From an uncultured Duganella sp. (GTDB lineage Bacteria; Pseudomonadota; Gammaproteobacteria; Burkholderiales; Burkholderiaceae): a stretch of DNA of 58,553 nt. The notes below the pieces were generated by a model, which ran no database searches, was not told where the DNA came from, and saw only the letters and a program-made list of their open reading frames with translations. The stretch's first letter is position 1; every line of letters starts with the position of its first letter. Below, piece after piece: positions 10,301-19,071 of this stretch. The stretch is taken from contig CAMLRG010000005.1 in assembly GCA_946482335.1 (NCBI GenBank), positions 1 to 58,553 of the forward strand, given 5' to 3'. Position numbers and translations under genes: made by a program.

Positions 10301-11644
10301 GGTTTCGCCAAACGGCACCAGGCGCAGCGCTGGCGAAAACCTATCGCCAATAGGATTAATCGCCTGGAACGACAAACCGCCAGGGTAGCCATAGGACTCA
10401 TGAAAAGCAGCGCCATAAACATAGACGCCAAACGGCACGCTACCGGTAGTTTCGAGGTTATGCGAACCTGCCGAAATTGACACCTGTCCGCCGCTGAATC
10501 CCGTATTGCCAATGACAGAAAAGCTGGAGGCATTGATTGGAACTCTATCCAATTGCAGGTTCGACACCTCCCCCGTCGGCACAACGACATTGATGTAGTG
10601 GCGATCAAAGCCTGTCTCCGGCGTACTAAAAGTATATCGGGTCAGGAACTGGGCAGTAGGCGTGACCAGAATCTGAACCGGGTCGGCATCGACCTGATCA
10701 TAACTACTACCTGCCGCAAATTGCGCAACCAGTACTGGCTCAGTTGATTCAATCAGGGAGCGCGTGGTAATCACCCTTTCGTGGAATTCCCCCCGCTGCA
10801 ACGTCGCCACCACGATACCGTTCACCTTGACCTGCGTGTTGTCGCGTGATGCAAGGATGCGGAAAAAGTCGCCGCGCAAGCGGGTTGCGAATGGCACCGT
10901 CAAGAATGACTTGCCCCAGGTGGACACAGGCGGCATCGTCGACGCAATGTGGTCCAGGTAGGCGGCGTAGACTGGAATCTGAGCGCCTGCAATGCCCGTC
11001 GAAACCGCCACCGGGGCCGATGCCGATATATGGGTGCCGGTGATCTCGCTCGTGGCCGACGCCATATAAGTCTGTCCTCGGTTGAGCGTTATCGTGAACG
11101 GCACTCCGGCCGCGTGACCAGTGATAGCGGTCTTGGGTGTGATGGTGACCTCGGTGTTGTCGAAGGCAGCTACGACCACCATTTGCGCTGCATAATGCCA
11201 ACCTCTGTAGCTCAACGCGAAATATTCCAGGCCCAGCGCGTCAACCGGCAGGGCGAGGAAAGCGTCCGTCGTTCGCGGCAATTGGTTCAAGCCATAAACA
11301 GTGACATCGTCATCGGTGCGGACACGGATGCCCAGTTGCTGAATCTGGTTGATCGCCATCTTGGCGGCATTCGCTGGAATGACAACCGTCGTGACTTGAT
11401 TCGGCTTAACTGCAAACGAGGCATGGAAATTCAGACCGGAAATATCAACGGTGCCTTGCGTTTCCTTCTGTCCAGTAATGAACAATGCAAGCCGGGGTGA
11501 CACTTCCATGTTCGGCGTAAACGCCAAGTAAAACTCTTTACCTGCACTGCCGGTGCCAGCCCTAGCCGATGCCGAAAAGAGGGAAAGACACACCATCAAA
11601 GGTACCAGGTATGCCAAAAGCTTCTTCATATAGTTCGCTTTCAT
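7370..11644 (-). CDS. large secreted modular protein with IgGFc-binding-like N-terminus
   Basis: A 1424-residue protein with a signal peptide (KKLLAYLVPLMVCLSLFSASARA). Residues about 30-440 resemble the IgGFc-binding protein N-terminal domain: FYLAFTPN near the start, repeated beta strands with VVAAFDNTEVTIT, and the hallmark HESYGYPGG at the end. Residues about 455-508 hold Asp/Asn-rich repeats (DANGNGKLDAGEDVNGDG) like dockerin or thrombospondin type 3 calcium loops. Beta-sandwich modules of the macroglobulin or CARDB sort follow. A segment near 1018-1218 may be an alpha/beta glutamine-amidotransferase-like fold. A DUF11-like module and a helical tail close the protein. The start overlaps the upstream gene as ATGA, and it is the last gene of its operon. 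Adhesion or binding outside the cell is inferred; no catalytic motif is evident. Confidence 0.75.
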   Translation of the reverse strand: MKANYMKKLLAYLVPLMVCLSLFSASARAGTGSAGKEFYLAFTPNMEVSPRLALFITGQKETQGTVDISGLNFHASFAVKPNQVTTVVIPANAAKMAINQIQQLGIRVRTDDDVTVYGLNQLPRTTDAFLALPVDALGLEYFALSYRGWHYAAQMVVVAAFDNTEVTITPKTAITGHAAGVPFTITLNRGQTYMASATSEITGTHISASAPVAVSTGIAGAQIPVYAAYLDHIASTMPPVSTWGKSFLTVPFATRLRGDFFRILASRDNTQVKVNGIVVATLQRGEFHERVITTRSLIESTEPVLVAQFAAGSSYDQVDADPVQILVTPTAQFLTRYTFSTPETGFDRHYINVVVPTGEVSNLQLDRVPINASSFSVIGNTGFSGGQVSISAGSHNLETTGSVPFGVYVYGAAFHESYGYPGGLSFQAINPIGDRFSPALRLVPFGETLQGSASDSEDANANSLLDVGEDLNGDGKVGRRSEDANGNGKLDAGEDVNGDGVLDRDTGVFKVLLSPDSINLRLETVPFVPGAQAVQFSVTRIDTSRPGTGNVIVEDGAGNKAQQPVGLGLVPTLQGVRVLATLPAKDIEIDQASFQTAPASIKTTNGEVHVEWNFDRFPADIAKDLGFDIIFKNPVPGERRPVVAKLELLYKDVNGNDVRTELGGQAVAVLASIYRVVASTDKPSYGANEAVLVSSLVSNLSAFPANASVRVTLLDAAGVPVYVVGTATVQQIAAGGNLPFGGLVLSTGSLYAGSYRVLAEVLDASGKVAASGNSSFSIVTASGAQATASINVDKREYGPYEQVRVSDRVVNALTNASLDNARVTTQLLNTDGTVRFEKVEALMQLLPSGSKSLAYTVQLSGAAPGTYVARLLVHGANGMLLAQSETQFKVASSSDTGAGLTASLASAASRLHDGQHVKLSFAATNAGNAAFAALPLTLSIVEPATERVIASYPFSADIPIGGTYQGSADWQAVGTQGGSVVAVLSAKVGGKSLAIAQVPLTVLTLSYNTQASARSNVLALVSCKDDAEAANDPACQTTRAQEIARLLTALDVPHSVVLNEADFKRGLRSGSYNTYWLSGKQDKLPGTLPHELREAVFNGDGLLVDGEHDQRNKILDAVVGVRWRGKFGPVDLSVDLGGTIFAAGHVATVGRASRVDLEGGASQAEFNAGVPAGGATAIVSNQYGAGRTLQFAFDLPASSAAHGEWQPLLAKALEYVLLPYDGKLRPGQQVPVSFNVTNAGPQFQAQTNALLPEGAAYVASTGGGVFEGDTRIVSWGFELDTNGEWKRDFTFAAPLAAGSYSVVNTVGTIDPATGDVQLYGAPKSLAFMVGDVVGDASKAIVSLNGMTSLGKQAGRTRDSVVLQLRAAMAACQGKDASSLETAISGLVTAAEDVENLGVGDIHPVHAAISRLLRECQRRWAAAQQ

Positions 11645-14600
11645 TTCTGTTCGACCCCTTGCAGGCGAATCTCGACACGCACACGCTTATCGCCATCTGG
11701 CGTAACGCTCTCCGGCGCAACTTTCAATGACGGGTCAATTCGCGTTCCAGGGGCTACCGCCACTAGATTGCCCGCCAATTGCGACGGCACTTCGCCATCC
11801 ACCACAGTCAATTGCGAAAGATAGTCGCCGCTTGCAAGGAATTTGTACTCGGGGCCCGGCAGCAGCACCGACTTGCTCGACTCTGCCGGTGCCAGGTCCA
11901 GCTCGAACTCCCCTTGCATCGCCTGAGTACCGGACGGCGAGTTGAGCACATAGGCAAGCTTGGTCGATACCTTCACATTCGAGCGGTTGACAACATCAAC
12001 TTTGAATCCTAGCTGTTCCACTGCTCCCAGACGGCTGAAGGCGGGCAACGGTGTCAGAGTCACGCTTTCTATCGCCTGCGTCGGATCGATCACAATCCCG
12101 CCCTGCTGCTGTGCGAGTTCGATCGCGCCCCGCTCGGTACCGGGAGCCAATTGGGCCATGCGCACATCAATACTGTAGCGGCCAGGGGCCGTATCGCGTG
12201 TATTCCAGGACAGCTGCACAAGCGACTCCCCTGGCGCAAAAGTCAACACGTTGCTAACGCCGCCATTGGCATCGGCCTGGCTTGCAACGATGCTTTCAAT
12301 GTACTCGCCTTGCTCGTTCTTGACGGTTGCAGCGATGCCGCCGTTGATCGATTCACTGCCGCTATTATTTACCTTCACCGTGATTGCCACTGGTGCGTAT
12401 GCGACGTAGTTCGCCGTATCGGTAACGATGGCCAGGCGGATGTCGCTACCAGTACCGGCATGTAAGCTGCCGTCCACCGGCAGATCGTTGTATGGCGACA
12501 CCAGCAAAGCGACTGTTTCGCTGGTATAGCCTTGGGCGCCGAAGCGCACTGTCCTGTCGCCTTGTGCCACGCCTTCCAGGCGGTACTTGCCGGTGGCGTC
12601 GGTCGTGGCTGTCAACTGCGTTCCCACAACCGACACCGTTGCCTGGCCGATCGGCTTCTGGGTCTCCACGTCTTTCACGACACCAAAGATAGCCACCGTA
12701 CTGTCGCTGCGGGCGAGCTTGACATCGCCAACGTCCACCAAGGCGCCCCCGACCGAAGCGGTGCCGTTGCGCAGGGTGTAGCCATCGCGGCGGAACTGGG
12801 TCAGGTACAAATCAGGTGGCAATTCAGGCATGCTGAAACGACCCGCCGCATCGGTCAGCACCGTATGCGAATTGCCGTTCACGGCGCTCGCGGCTTCCAC
12901 CGCAACGCCGCCCAGCGGCGCCAGGGTCGCCATATCAACTACCCGGCCCGACAATCCGGCCGCCGGCGCTTTCTCAAGGCGCGAATCCGCGCGCACGATG
13001 GTGTTCTCCTGCACCTGTGCGTTGCCGGTGGCTGTCAGGTAGCCGCTCTTGCTGATGGTGACGACGACCTGGCCCGCAGGAACACTGGCGAACCGGAACG
13101 TACCATCGGCGGCGCTGGTGGCCGTCAACTGGACCGGGCCACTGACGGCGATGGTCGCACCCGCAATCGAGGTACCACTGGCTGCATCGGTCACCTTGCC
13201 TTCGATGACGCCAGGCTGCTTCGGCGCGGTCGCGCGCATGCTCGGGCTGAAATTCACCAGGACGCCCGCTTCAACCATGCCGCCGCCAGTGACGTTGTCG
13301 TAGCCGGCCTTGCTTGCGGTGATGAGGTAATTACCCGGCACCACATTAGCCAGGCGGAAGCTGCCGTCCGCTGCGGTGCTGGCTACCAGCGCGGAGGCGC
13401 CAGTTGCAGTCACCTGCACACCCGCCAGCACCTGGCCAGTGGATTCATCGCGAACCTGGCCTTCGATCGTACCGTTTGTTGCCGGTGTCGCGGTCTTGCC
13501 GAGGGCGATAGACTGGAAATTGATGGTTCCATCCGCGGTAATGACCGCAGTGGCCGACGCAGCGACATAGCCCGGTGCCGTCACATCCAGTTTCAGCGCG
13601 CCGGTGGGCAAGCCGGGGAAGGCAAAGCTGCCGTCCGCACCGGTAGTAGCCGCCTTGCCCAACGCAGCAATCTGCGCCATTGCACCCACCAGTGGTTGAC
13701 CGCTGGCAGCGTCAATGACGCGGCCGGTGATGCTTCCCGTTGTGGTCGACTGCATCAGCGTCGGGCTGAAGGTGATCGCGCCACCACTACTTGCCGACAC
13801 GTCTGCAACCACGTTCGCATATCCTGACTTAGCCGCCACGATCTTGAATATGCCAGCGGCCAGTTCAGGCAACTGGTAGCTGCCATCGGCCTGCGTCATC
13901 GCGACCGCCGTGGTTCCGGGTACGGAAACCTGTACACCGGCCAGCGGCGCACCGGTGGCACCATCGCGCGCGGCGCCCTTGATTATCACCTTGGCAGGGC
14001 CCGCGTCCGGCAGGGAATTCGGAGTCAGGGCAACAACGCCAACGTTACTGGAGACACCGGAGCGCACGTCCAGCGGAGCGGAGAAATTCGCGTATCCCGA
14101 CGCGCTAACCAGCAAGGTGTAGCTGGCCGCCGGAACGTTGGCCAGCTCAAAGCTGCCATCGGCTGGACTACGTGTCGCAACGCCAGGCAGCTGCAGCAGC
14201 GAAATCGTCGCCGATGCAATCGGCTGGCCGCTATTCGGGTCAATGACTCGGCCGATAACGTTGCCGGCCGTCGGCGAGACGACCGGACGCTGCGCCAGTG
14301 CGCGCAGTGCCAGTGCCGTTTGGTATGGGTCACCATTCCAGCTGCCATCGCCGGCCTGGGAAATTTGAAGGAAGTTAGACGCTGCACCAAGCAGCTTCAA
14401 ATCGCTGACGGTACCAACGACAGCCAAATAGGCCAGCGCAGTTTCATGCACGGTGCCCCAGCCGCCGTTTTCCTGCTGTACCGACATCAGCCAGCTGTTT
14501 GCGCGCACTACTGCCTCGAGCTGCCCTGACACCTGTACACCTTGCTGCAGCGCGTACGAAGCCAGCGCAGTTAAATTGACGCTTGCCGGGTTGTCATCGA

Positions 14601-15150
14601 AGCTGAAACCACCGGACACATTTTGTTTTGAAATCAAGTATTGCTTAGCACGCGTGATGTAGCTCGGATCGGAAGCCCCTCCCGACACCATCGCCTGCAA
14701 TGCCCATGCCGTATCCAAAGGATTGCTGGCGTAGTAGGGCGCGCCGCCCCAGCCACCATCACCATTCTGTCGTGCCGCCAATTGATCGAGCATGGCGCTG
14801 GCCCCCTGGCCGGCTTGCAACCGGCTCAGTGCCTTGCGCGCCAGGTATTCAGTGTTGTCTTCTGGATCGGCATCGATAGCAGCTGTCAGCGCGGCAGGCA
14901 CGTTAGCGATGCGCCTGAGCGTGGCAGCCGCCTCGCTACGGCATTGCAGTGCAGTAGCAACGCCGCCGCCCTGGCCCGGCAAGCTGCCATCGGAACCGAC
15001 CTGGAGCCATGACAATCCCCTGCTAATTGCTGTATCCTGTGCATGCAGCGATGGCAGACCGACGCAATTGCCGACCAGGAGCATAACCATCGCCAGGCGC
15101 TGGGCTTGGCGCCCAAGCATCCCGAGTAGAAGATTTATCAGGTTCTTCAC
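11641..15150 (-). CDS. secreted alpha/alpha-toroid and carboxypeptidase-regulatory-repeat protein
   Basis: A 1169-residue exported protein with signal sequence residues 1-37. Residues about 38-290 form helical repeats typical of the squalene-cyclase/prenyltransferase alpha/alpha-toroid fold, with QNGDGGWGG, QENGGWGT and GDGSWNGDPYQTALALRAL marking successive units. No DxDD or comparable cyclase motif is seen, so this is probably a binding scaffold, as in macroglobulin thioester domains. Residues about 293-887 contain seven carboxypeptidase regulatory-like beta modules, each with G.V.D...G.P..GA and a later ADGSF..; AGY or SGY marks the ends. The last 280 residues are further beta modules. Both ends overlap their neighbours as ATGA, which fixes the start and places it in the operon. 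Confidence 0.75.
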   Translation of the reverse strand: MKNLINLLLGMLGRQAQRLAMVMLLVGNCVGLPSLHAQDTAISRGLSWLQVGSDGSLPGQGGGVATALQCRSEAAATLRRIANVPAALTAAIDADPEDNTEYLARKALSRLQAGQGASAMLDQLAARQNGDGGWGGAPYYASNPLDTAWALQAMVSGGASDPSYITRAKQYLISKQNVSGGFSFDDNPASVNLTALASYALQQGVQVSGQLEAVVRANSWLMSVQQENGGWGTVHETALAYLAVVGTVSDLKLLGAASNFLQISQAGDGSWNGDPYQTALALRALAQRPVVSPTAGNVIGRVIDPNSGQPIASATISLLQLPGVATRSPADGSFELANVPAASYTLLVSASGYANFSAPLDVRSGVSSNVGVVALTPNSLPDAGPAKVIIKGAARDGATGAPLAGVQVSVPGTTAVAMTQADGSYQLPELAAGIFKIVAAKSGYANVVADVSASSGGAITFSPTLMQSTTTGSITGRVIDAASGQPLVGAMAQIAALGKAATTGADGSFAFPGLPTGALKLDVTAPGYVAASATAVITADGTINFQSIALGKTATPATNGTIEGQVRDESTGQVLAGVQVTATGASALVASTAADGSFRLANVVPGNYLITASKAGYDNVTGGGMVEAGVLVNFSPSMRATAPKQPGVIEGKVTDAASGTSIAGATIAVSGPVQLTATSAADGTFRFASVPAGQVVVTISKSGYLTATGNAQVQENTIVRADSRLEKAPAAGLSGRVVDMATLAPLGGVAVEAASAVNGNSHTVLTDAAGRFSMPELPPDLYLTQFRRDGYTLRNGTASVGGALVDVGDVKLARSDSTVAIFGVVKDVETQKPIGQATVSVVGTQLTATTDATGKYRLEGVAQGDRTVRFGAQGYTSETVALLVSPYNDLPVDGSLHAGTGSDIRLAIVTDTANYVAYAPVAITVKVNNSGSESINGGIAATVKNEQGEYIESIVASQADANGGVSNVLTFAPGESLVQLSWNTRDTAPGRYSIDVRMAQLAPGTERGAIELAQQQGGIVIDPTQAIESVTLTPLPAFSRLGAVEQLGFKVDVVNRSNVKVSTKLAYVLNSPSGTQAMQGEFELDLAPAESSKSVLLPGPEYKFLASGDYLSQLTVVDGEVPSQLAGNLVAVAPGTRIDPSLKVAPESVTPDGDKRVRVEIRLQGVEQK

Positions 15151-15419
15151 TGTTCATCCTTACTGTGATTTACGCTATTGCTGCGACTGCGCCGGTCAAC
15201 CAGGTAGCAAGCGGCAAGAACAATGGCTGCCAACGCCACGCCATAGAGGGCGATCTCCCAGTGGGACAATCGTCTCTGCAATGGAACAAAGCTTAAGAGC
15301 CATGCTGCGGAGGGGTACAAAAAACCCGTCGACGCTTTAACCCTGAACCAGCGCGATGCAAGGGCATGCAACAACGCTGCCGCAAGGCCGGCATCTCGCA
15401 AAAACTCGAAATATTCCAT
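15147..15419 (-). CDS. small membrane protein, paralogue of the 15563-15826 product
   Basis: A 90-residue protein with two hydrophobic segments, one covering about residues 11-22 and 37-47 around an LYPS motif, the other residues 57-74 (IALYGVALAAIVLAACYL), and a charged C-terminus. It aligns along its length with the 87-residue protein encoded just upstream: both have EFL..AGL, a LH pair, F.VK.S.G..YPS..WL, and a CY at the end of the last helix. No known family was recognised. The stop overlaps the start of the toroid-protein gene as ATGA. A tandem duplication of a small membrane partner for the exported proteins is the likely origin. Confidence 0.7.
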   Translation of the reverse strand: MEYFEFLRDAGLAAALLHALASRWFRVKASTGFLYPSAAWLLSFVPLQRRLSHWEIALYGVALAAIVLAACYLVDRRSRSNSVNHSKDEQ

Positions 15420-15562
15420 GGTTATTCCGTCAAACCATTCTTCCTACGTAATTTGTTGACGCTGAGTGCAGCATGGACTATGCCTGCGGCGAGGTCTTGT
15501 CCCTGAGGCTTTGCTGCTGCCGAGAAGCCTGGCCGAGCTACGTATGTTTAGCATCAGCGCTT

Positions 15563-15826
15563 TCATTGATTGTCTTTCCCGGATCCACGGTTGCCGCGGC
15601 CGAACGCATAACAAACTACAATCACTAGGGCGGCAAGCAAAACCGCCATGACCGCGGCCTGCGGGATATTTAGTTTGTATGGATCGATCTGCGAGGCGAT
15701 CAACCAGCCGATGCTTGGGTAAATTCCGCCATAGGAAGGTTTTACGCCAAAGCGATCGCAGATCAGCATGTGCAAAAACAGTGCGCCCAATCCGGCCGGC
15801 ACCAGAAACTCCCTGAGTTCAATCAT
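15563..15826 (-). CDS. small membrane protein, paralogue of the 15147-15419 product
   Basis: An 87-residue protein starting MIELREFLVPAGLGALFLHM. The ATG at 15826 follows a strong GGGGGGAG site and overlaps the stop of the transglutaminase-like gene as ATGA, so it is preferred over a longer upstream reading. Two hydrophobic stretches (about residues 8-20 and 55-73) flank a GGIYPSIGWLIAS segment. About a third of its residues match the 90-residue neighbour. No family was recognised. A 143-bp gap with no gene separates it from that paralogue, the only loose junction in the operon. Confidence 0.7.
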   Translation of the reverse strand: MIELREFLVPAGLGALFLHMLICDRFGVKPSYGGIYPSIGWLIASQIDPYKLNIPQAAVMAVLLAALVIVVCYAFGRGNRGSGKDNQ

Positions 15827-18800
15827 GCTCCCCCCCAGCATTTCGCGCCTTGGTCTCCGGCGACCCAGTACCAACCGAACGCGTTATAAATGACCTGCAT
15901 AATCTTCGGTAAGGCGAGGTTCATTGTCCCAAAGCTGAAGCCTGCCATGAAGGCGCCGGAGAAGCAGGAATAAGTTTCCTTCTCGATCAAGAACGCCGTG
16001 ATCAGAATGGAAATCATTGTGATGGCCATAATGTGCACCGCGATCAGCGCCACCCCTGCGGCCCCGAGAAATGGTGCACTGGCCAGCAGTGCTGTCATTG
16101 CCAAGCCCACTGCAAGTCCCATCGCCATGCCAACTGCCGTTGGTACCGCCTTGCCGCCATTCGCGCCGCCTGCAATCTTATATGCGCCTGAGCCGCTTTC
16201 TGGGTCGATAATCTGATACCCGCTACCGCTCCAGCCATCAATTGTGACGTTGGCTTCATGGACGACCACTTCTTTTCCTGCGTCAAGTGCAACGGCAATT
16301 TCGTTCTTCACGTCCTGGCTGATACGCAATTCGGCGAGCACCGTTTGGTGCAGGGCTGTGTTGGTGCCGCTTAACACATAGATTTTCTGCCCAGCCTTCG
16401 CGGCGAGCACCAAGGCCTTCACCGCCGACACACCTTGCGCCTGGCGTGCATCATTTTCCGCCAGCGCTGGATCGCGCAGAATCGTTTCCGGAACCGCATG
16501 TTCTTCCGCCGAAGCGAGATTGCCCGACATGCGAACAAAGGCGCGGCGCAGCTCCTGGTCGCCATCACTGGCAGTGACATTCATCGCGATGTGGTCGATA
16601 TCAACCTCAATTGCGCCGAGGCGGATGCTGCGTGGAATTCCGAACCAATATTGGGTTTCAACTGCACTGGCAACGCGACCGTAGCTCGGCATGCGTTGCG
16701 TGAAGACGGCGCCAGTCTGGCGCGCCAGCATTGCGTCGCCCTTATCTACTTGTGCGAAGTACCCAATGACGGCGCTGTGCAGCATGTCGCCTGTGATATC
16801 TTCTTTTGAGATATCGGCAATCGCCGTCGGATCCCTTGGATTGAGCTGAAAAGCGAGCAATTTCGCCTTGGTCTTCTCGACACGCTCCTGCACTTCGGCC
16901 AATTGCCAGCGGCCGATTCCTTGCAGATCAAGGCCGATGGCGTTGTAATCTCCAACGGTAATATCGTTATCCTCGCCACCGCTCCAACTTCCGCTCGAAG
17001 GGTCAAAGTAGCTGTTGGATTGACGCACACTGCTGCCGGCGGTGAAGCTGCCCGGCGACTGCGCCACCACCTTGCCATCGAGACGTAGCTCTGCCCTCAT
17101 ATTCAGCAAGTAACCCGGCAAGGTCCGCGGCAGCTCGCTTGGCAAGATAGGGCTGCCATCGACGTGCGGCTTCGGCAGGTAGCTGTTCAATAAATCCACG
17201 TCGGACGCCGATGCTGGAGAGAACCCTAGCGTGATCTTCTTGCCTACCAGCTGCGCCGTGCTCTGGTTAATTTCAATGATTGGACTCGATGGATCATTCA
17301 GGCCATCGGCAGCATAAATATTGGTCCGGAAACGCCACTTCAAACGGTCCGGCAACGCCTGCATTACCTGCCCGACCACAATAGTTTTGTAAGGCAGTGT
17401 GCCCAGCAATATGGGATACTGCTCAGACTTGATGACACGTGCGCCGAAGACCGCCGTGGGCTGCGGATCATCAGCTTGTGACTTGATATATTCCTTGACA
17501 CGTGCGCCATACGCGTTTGTGTAATTTTGTACCGCTGCGAGGTTTGGGTACTGGACGTAGCCTTGGTCAGACGCAATCTGCGCCCCTACAGCAAGGGCCG
17601 CTTGCTGCTCATCCCTGGAGACCGGCACGTTTGCGAGGACATCCATTGCAGGTGGCAGCGTGCGGTATTGCTTAAAACTGGCGTCCAACGATATCCAGGT
17701 GGATGACTGACGCTCCAGCGCTCCGCGCGATGGGTGGAAATCGACATAGGCTTGCACCCAGACGTGCTCCATACGCACAGTCTTGACGCTGCCACCCGAC
17801 ACGATCCCCACATTTGGAATGCCACCTTGTCCAAGCATCTGGAGCGGCCTCCGTCGTCGCGACACCGCCCAGCCAATTCTTGAGCCGGTCGGCTGGCACT
17901 TCGATCGTGCCATATGCGTAGCGCGCCGGGATGCCGCTGGCACGATATAGGGCGATGAGTAGCGACGCCGTGTCAAAAGCGTTACCGCGCATGCTGCGCA
18001 AGGTGGCTTCGCTTCCCTGAACACTGCCGTAGGTGGGCGTGTACCCGACGTTGTTGCGCACCCACTCGTAGATCCTGATGGGGTCTTTGCCGAGTTCCGC
18101 CGCTTTGTCGCGAATGGCTGACGTTAGCTGGACTTCCTCGGCAGCAGTCAGATCCGCGCCGCCAGGAAGGTTCGGCAAACCTGCGACGGACAGCGTCAGT
18201 CCGGCCGGAATTGCTCCAGCCAGCATGATTGAACGATACCGTGGCTGGAATAACGAGGCTTGGAAATCTTCAGCTTGCACAAATGGTTCGCGCGCTTTGT
18301 CAGCCTTTACACCAAATGGCAGACGCGCTGGGTTGCCCAAGGTATGTGATCGGGGACTGATTTGTCGCTCAAAGAAGCGGGTCAATGCATTGAGTGCAAC
18401 TCGCTGCTCCGCAACGCCAAACGCATTGTTGTCGATATCCGTAAGCAAGCGCTCGAATTCGCTTTTGCGTGCTTTGAACTGCCCAACCACTGCGGCGTGC
18501 CGTTGCAGAACCTCCGCACCAAGGCCCCTCCTCCTGAGGTGGGCTTCGGTTTCCGCAAAACTTTCTTCCGCCGCTACCATGATGCCACGGGCCAGTGCCC
18601 CCTTGGCCCGCATGCTTGCCAGCAGTTGGCCAAAATTGCGCGGCGCAGCTGGGGCGGTAAAGTGGCGGGAAGCTGCACCAGGGGCGCTGGATTGCAATTC
18701 CTCATACATCTCCGAAAGCAGCTTCGCGAACTGCTCTTCTATGTTCTGCAGGACCGGTGCAGCAGCGTGCGCCGCTGGCGTACGCGTCGCTGCAATGACC

Positions 18801-18877
18801 GGGCTGGTGATCATCGTCGAAAACGCGAGCAGAACGATAGACGAGACGGCACGTTGAAACACTTGATTTCGAAACAT
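15823..18877 (-). pseudogene. transglutaminase-fold exported protein, frameshifted
   Basis: Two overlapping minus-strand frames join into a 1017-residue protein if one base is removed near 17841. The upstream frame runs to GGVATTEAA and the downstream frame resumes at QMLGQGGIPNVG; deleting one C from GCTCCAG restores AAQM. The product starts with a signal peptide (SSIVLLAFSTMITSPVIAA). Coiled helices follow, then a transglutaminase-like core near residues 270-400 (YEWVRNNVGY, GNAFDTASLL, EHVWVQAYV, WISLDASFK). The His and Asp of the triad are present, but the Cys position is Ala (GNAFD), so enzyme activity is unlikely. The last 110 residues hold hydrophobic helices with Gly/Ala-rich segments. 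It is the first gene of the operon. A sequencing error remains possible, although the site is only a two-base run. Confidence 0.7.
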
Positions 18878-19034
18878 GTTGTTGCCTTTTCAATTACCGA
18901 AGGTGCGCGGTCGGCACAGGTCCCGGCCCATCAATTGGACCGATTGTGTAGTGGGAAGTATCCTAGCGGAATTTTTCCTCAAGGAAACTCTCCTTTTGTC
19001 ACACTACATAAAAAACAACAATTCAAAAATGAAA
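18878..19034 (-). promoter_or_regulatory. upstream region of the five-gene operon
   Basis: This noncoding, partly AT-rich stretch lies between the terminator of the cytochrome pseudogene and the first gene of the operon and must contain the operon promoter. On the minus strand a small dyad TTTCC-TTGA-GGAAA is followed by CTAGGATACT, which could be part of a promoter, but no pair of hexamers with good spacing stands out. Confidence 0.3.
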
Positions 19035-19056
19035 AGGCCCGCACAGGGGCGGGCTT
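19035..19056 (-). terminator. rho-independent terminator upstream of the operon
   Basis: A GCCCGC/GCGGGC stem (19037-19042 with 19049-19054) is followed on the minus strand by CTTTTCATTTTT. It would stop transcription coming from the cytochrome pseudogene region. The sequence resembles the terminator at the other end of the operon (7317-7350), in the same orientation. Confidence 0.65.
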
Positions 19057-19071
19057 CTTCGGAGTGGTCCC

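Noticed and set aside
15823..18877. active transglutaminase or protease
   Set aside because: The catalytic Cys position is Ala and the frame is broken.
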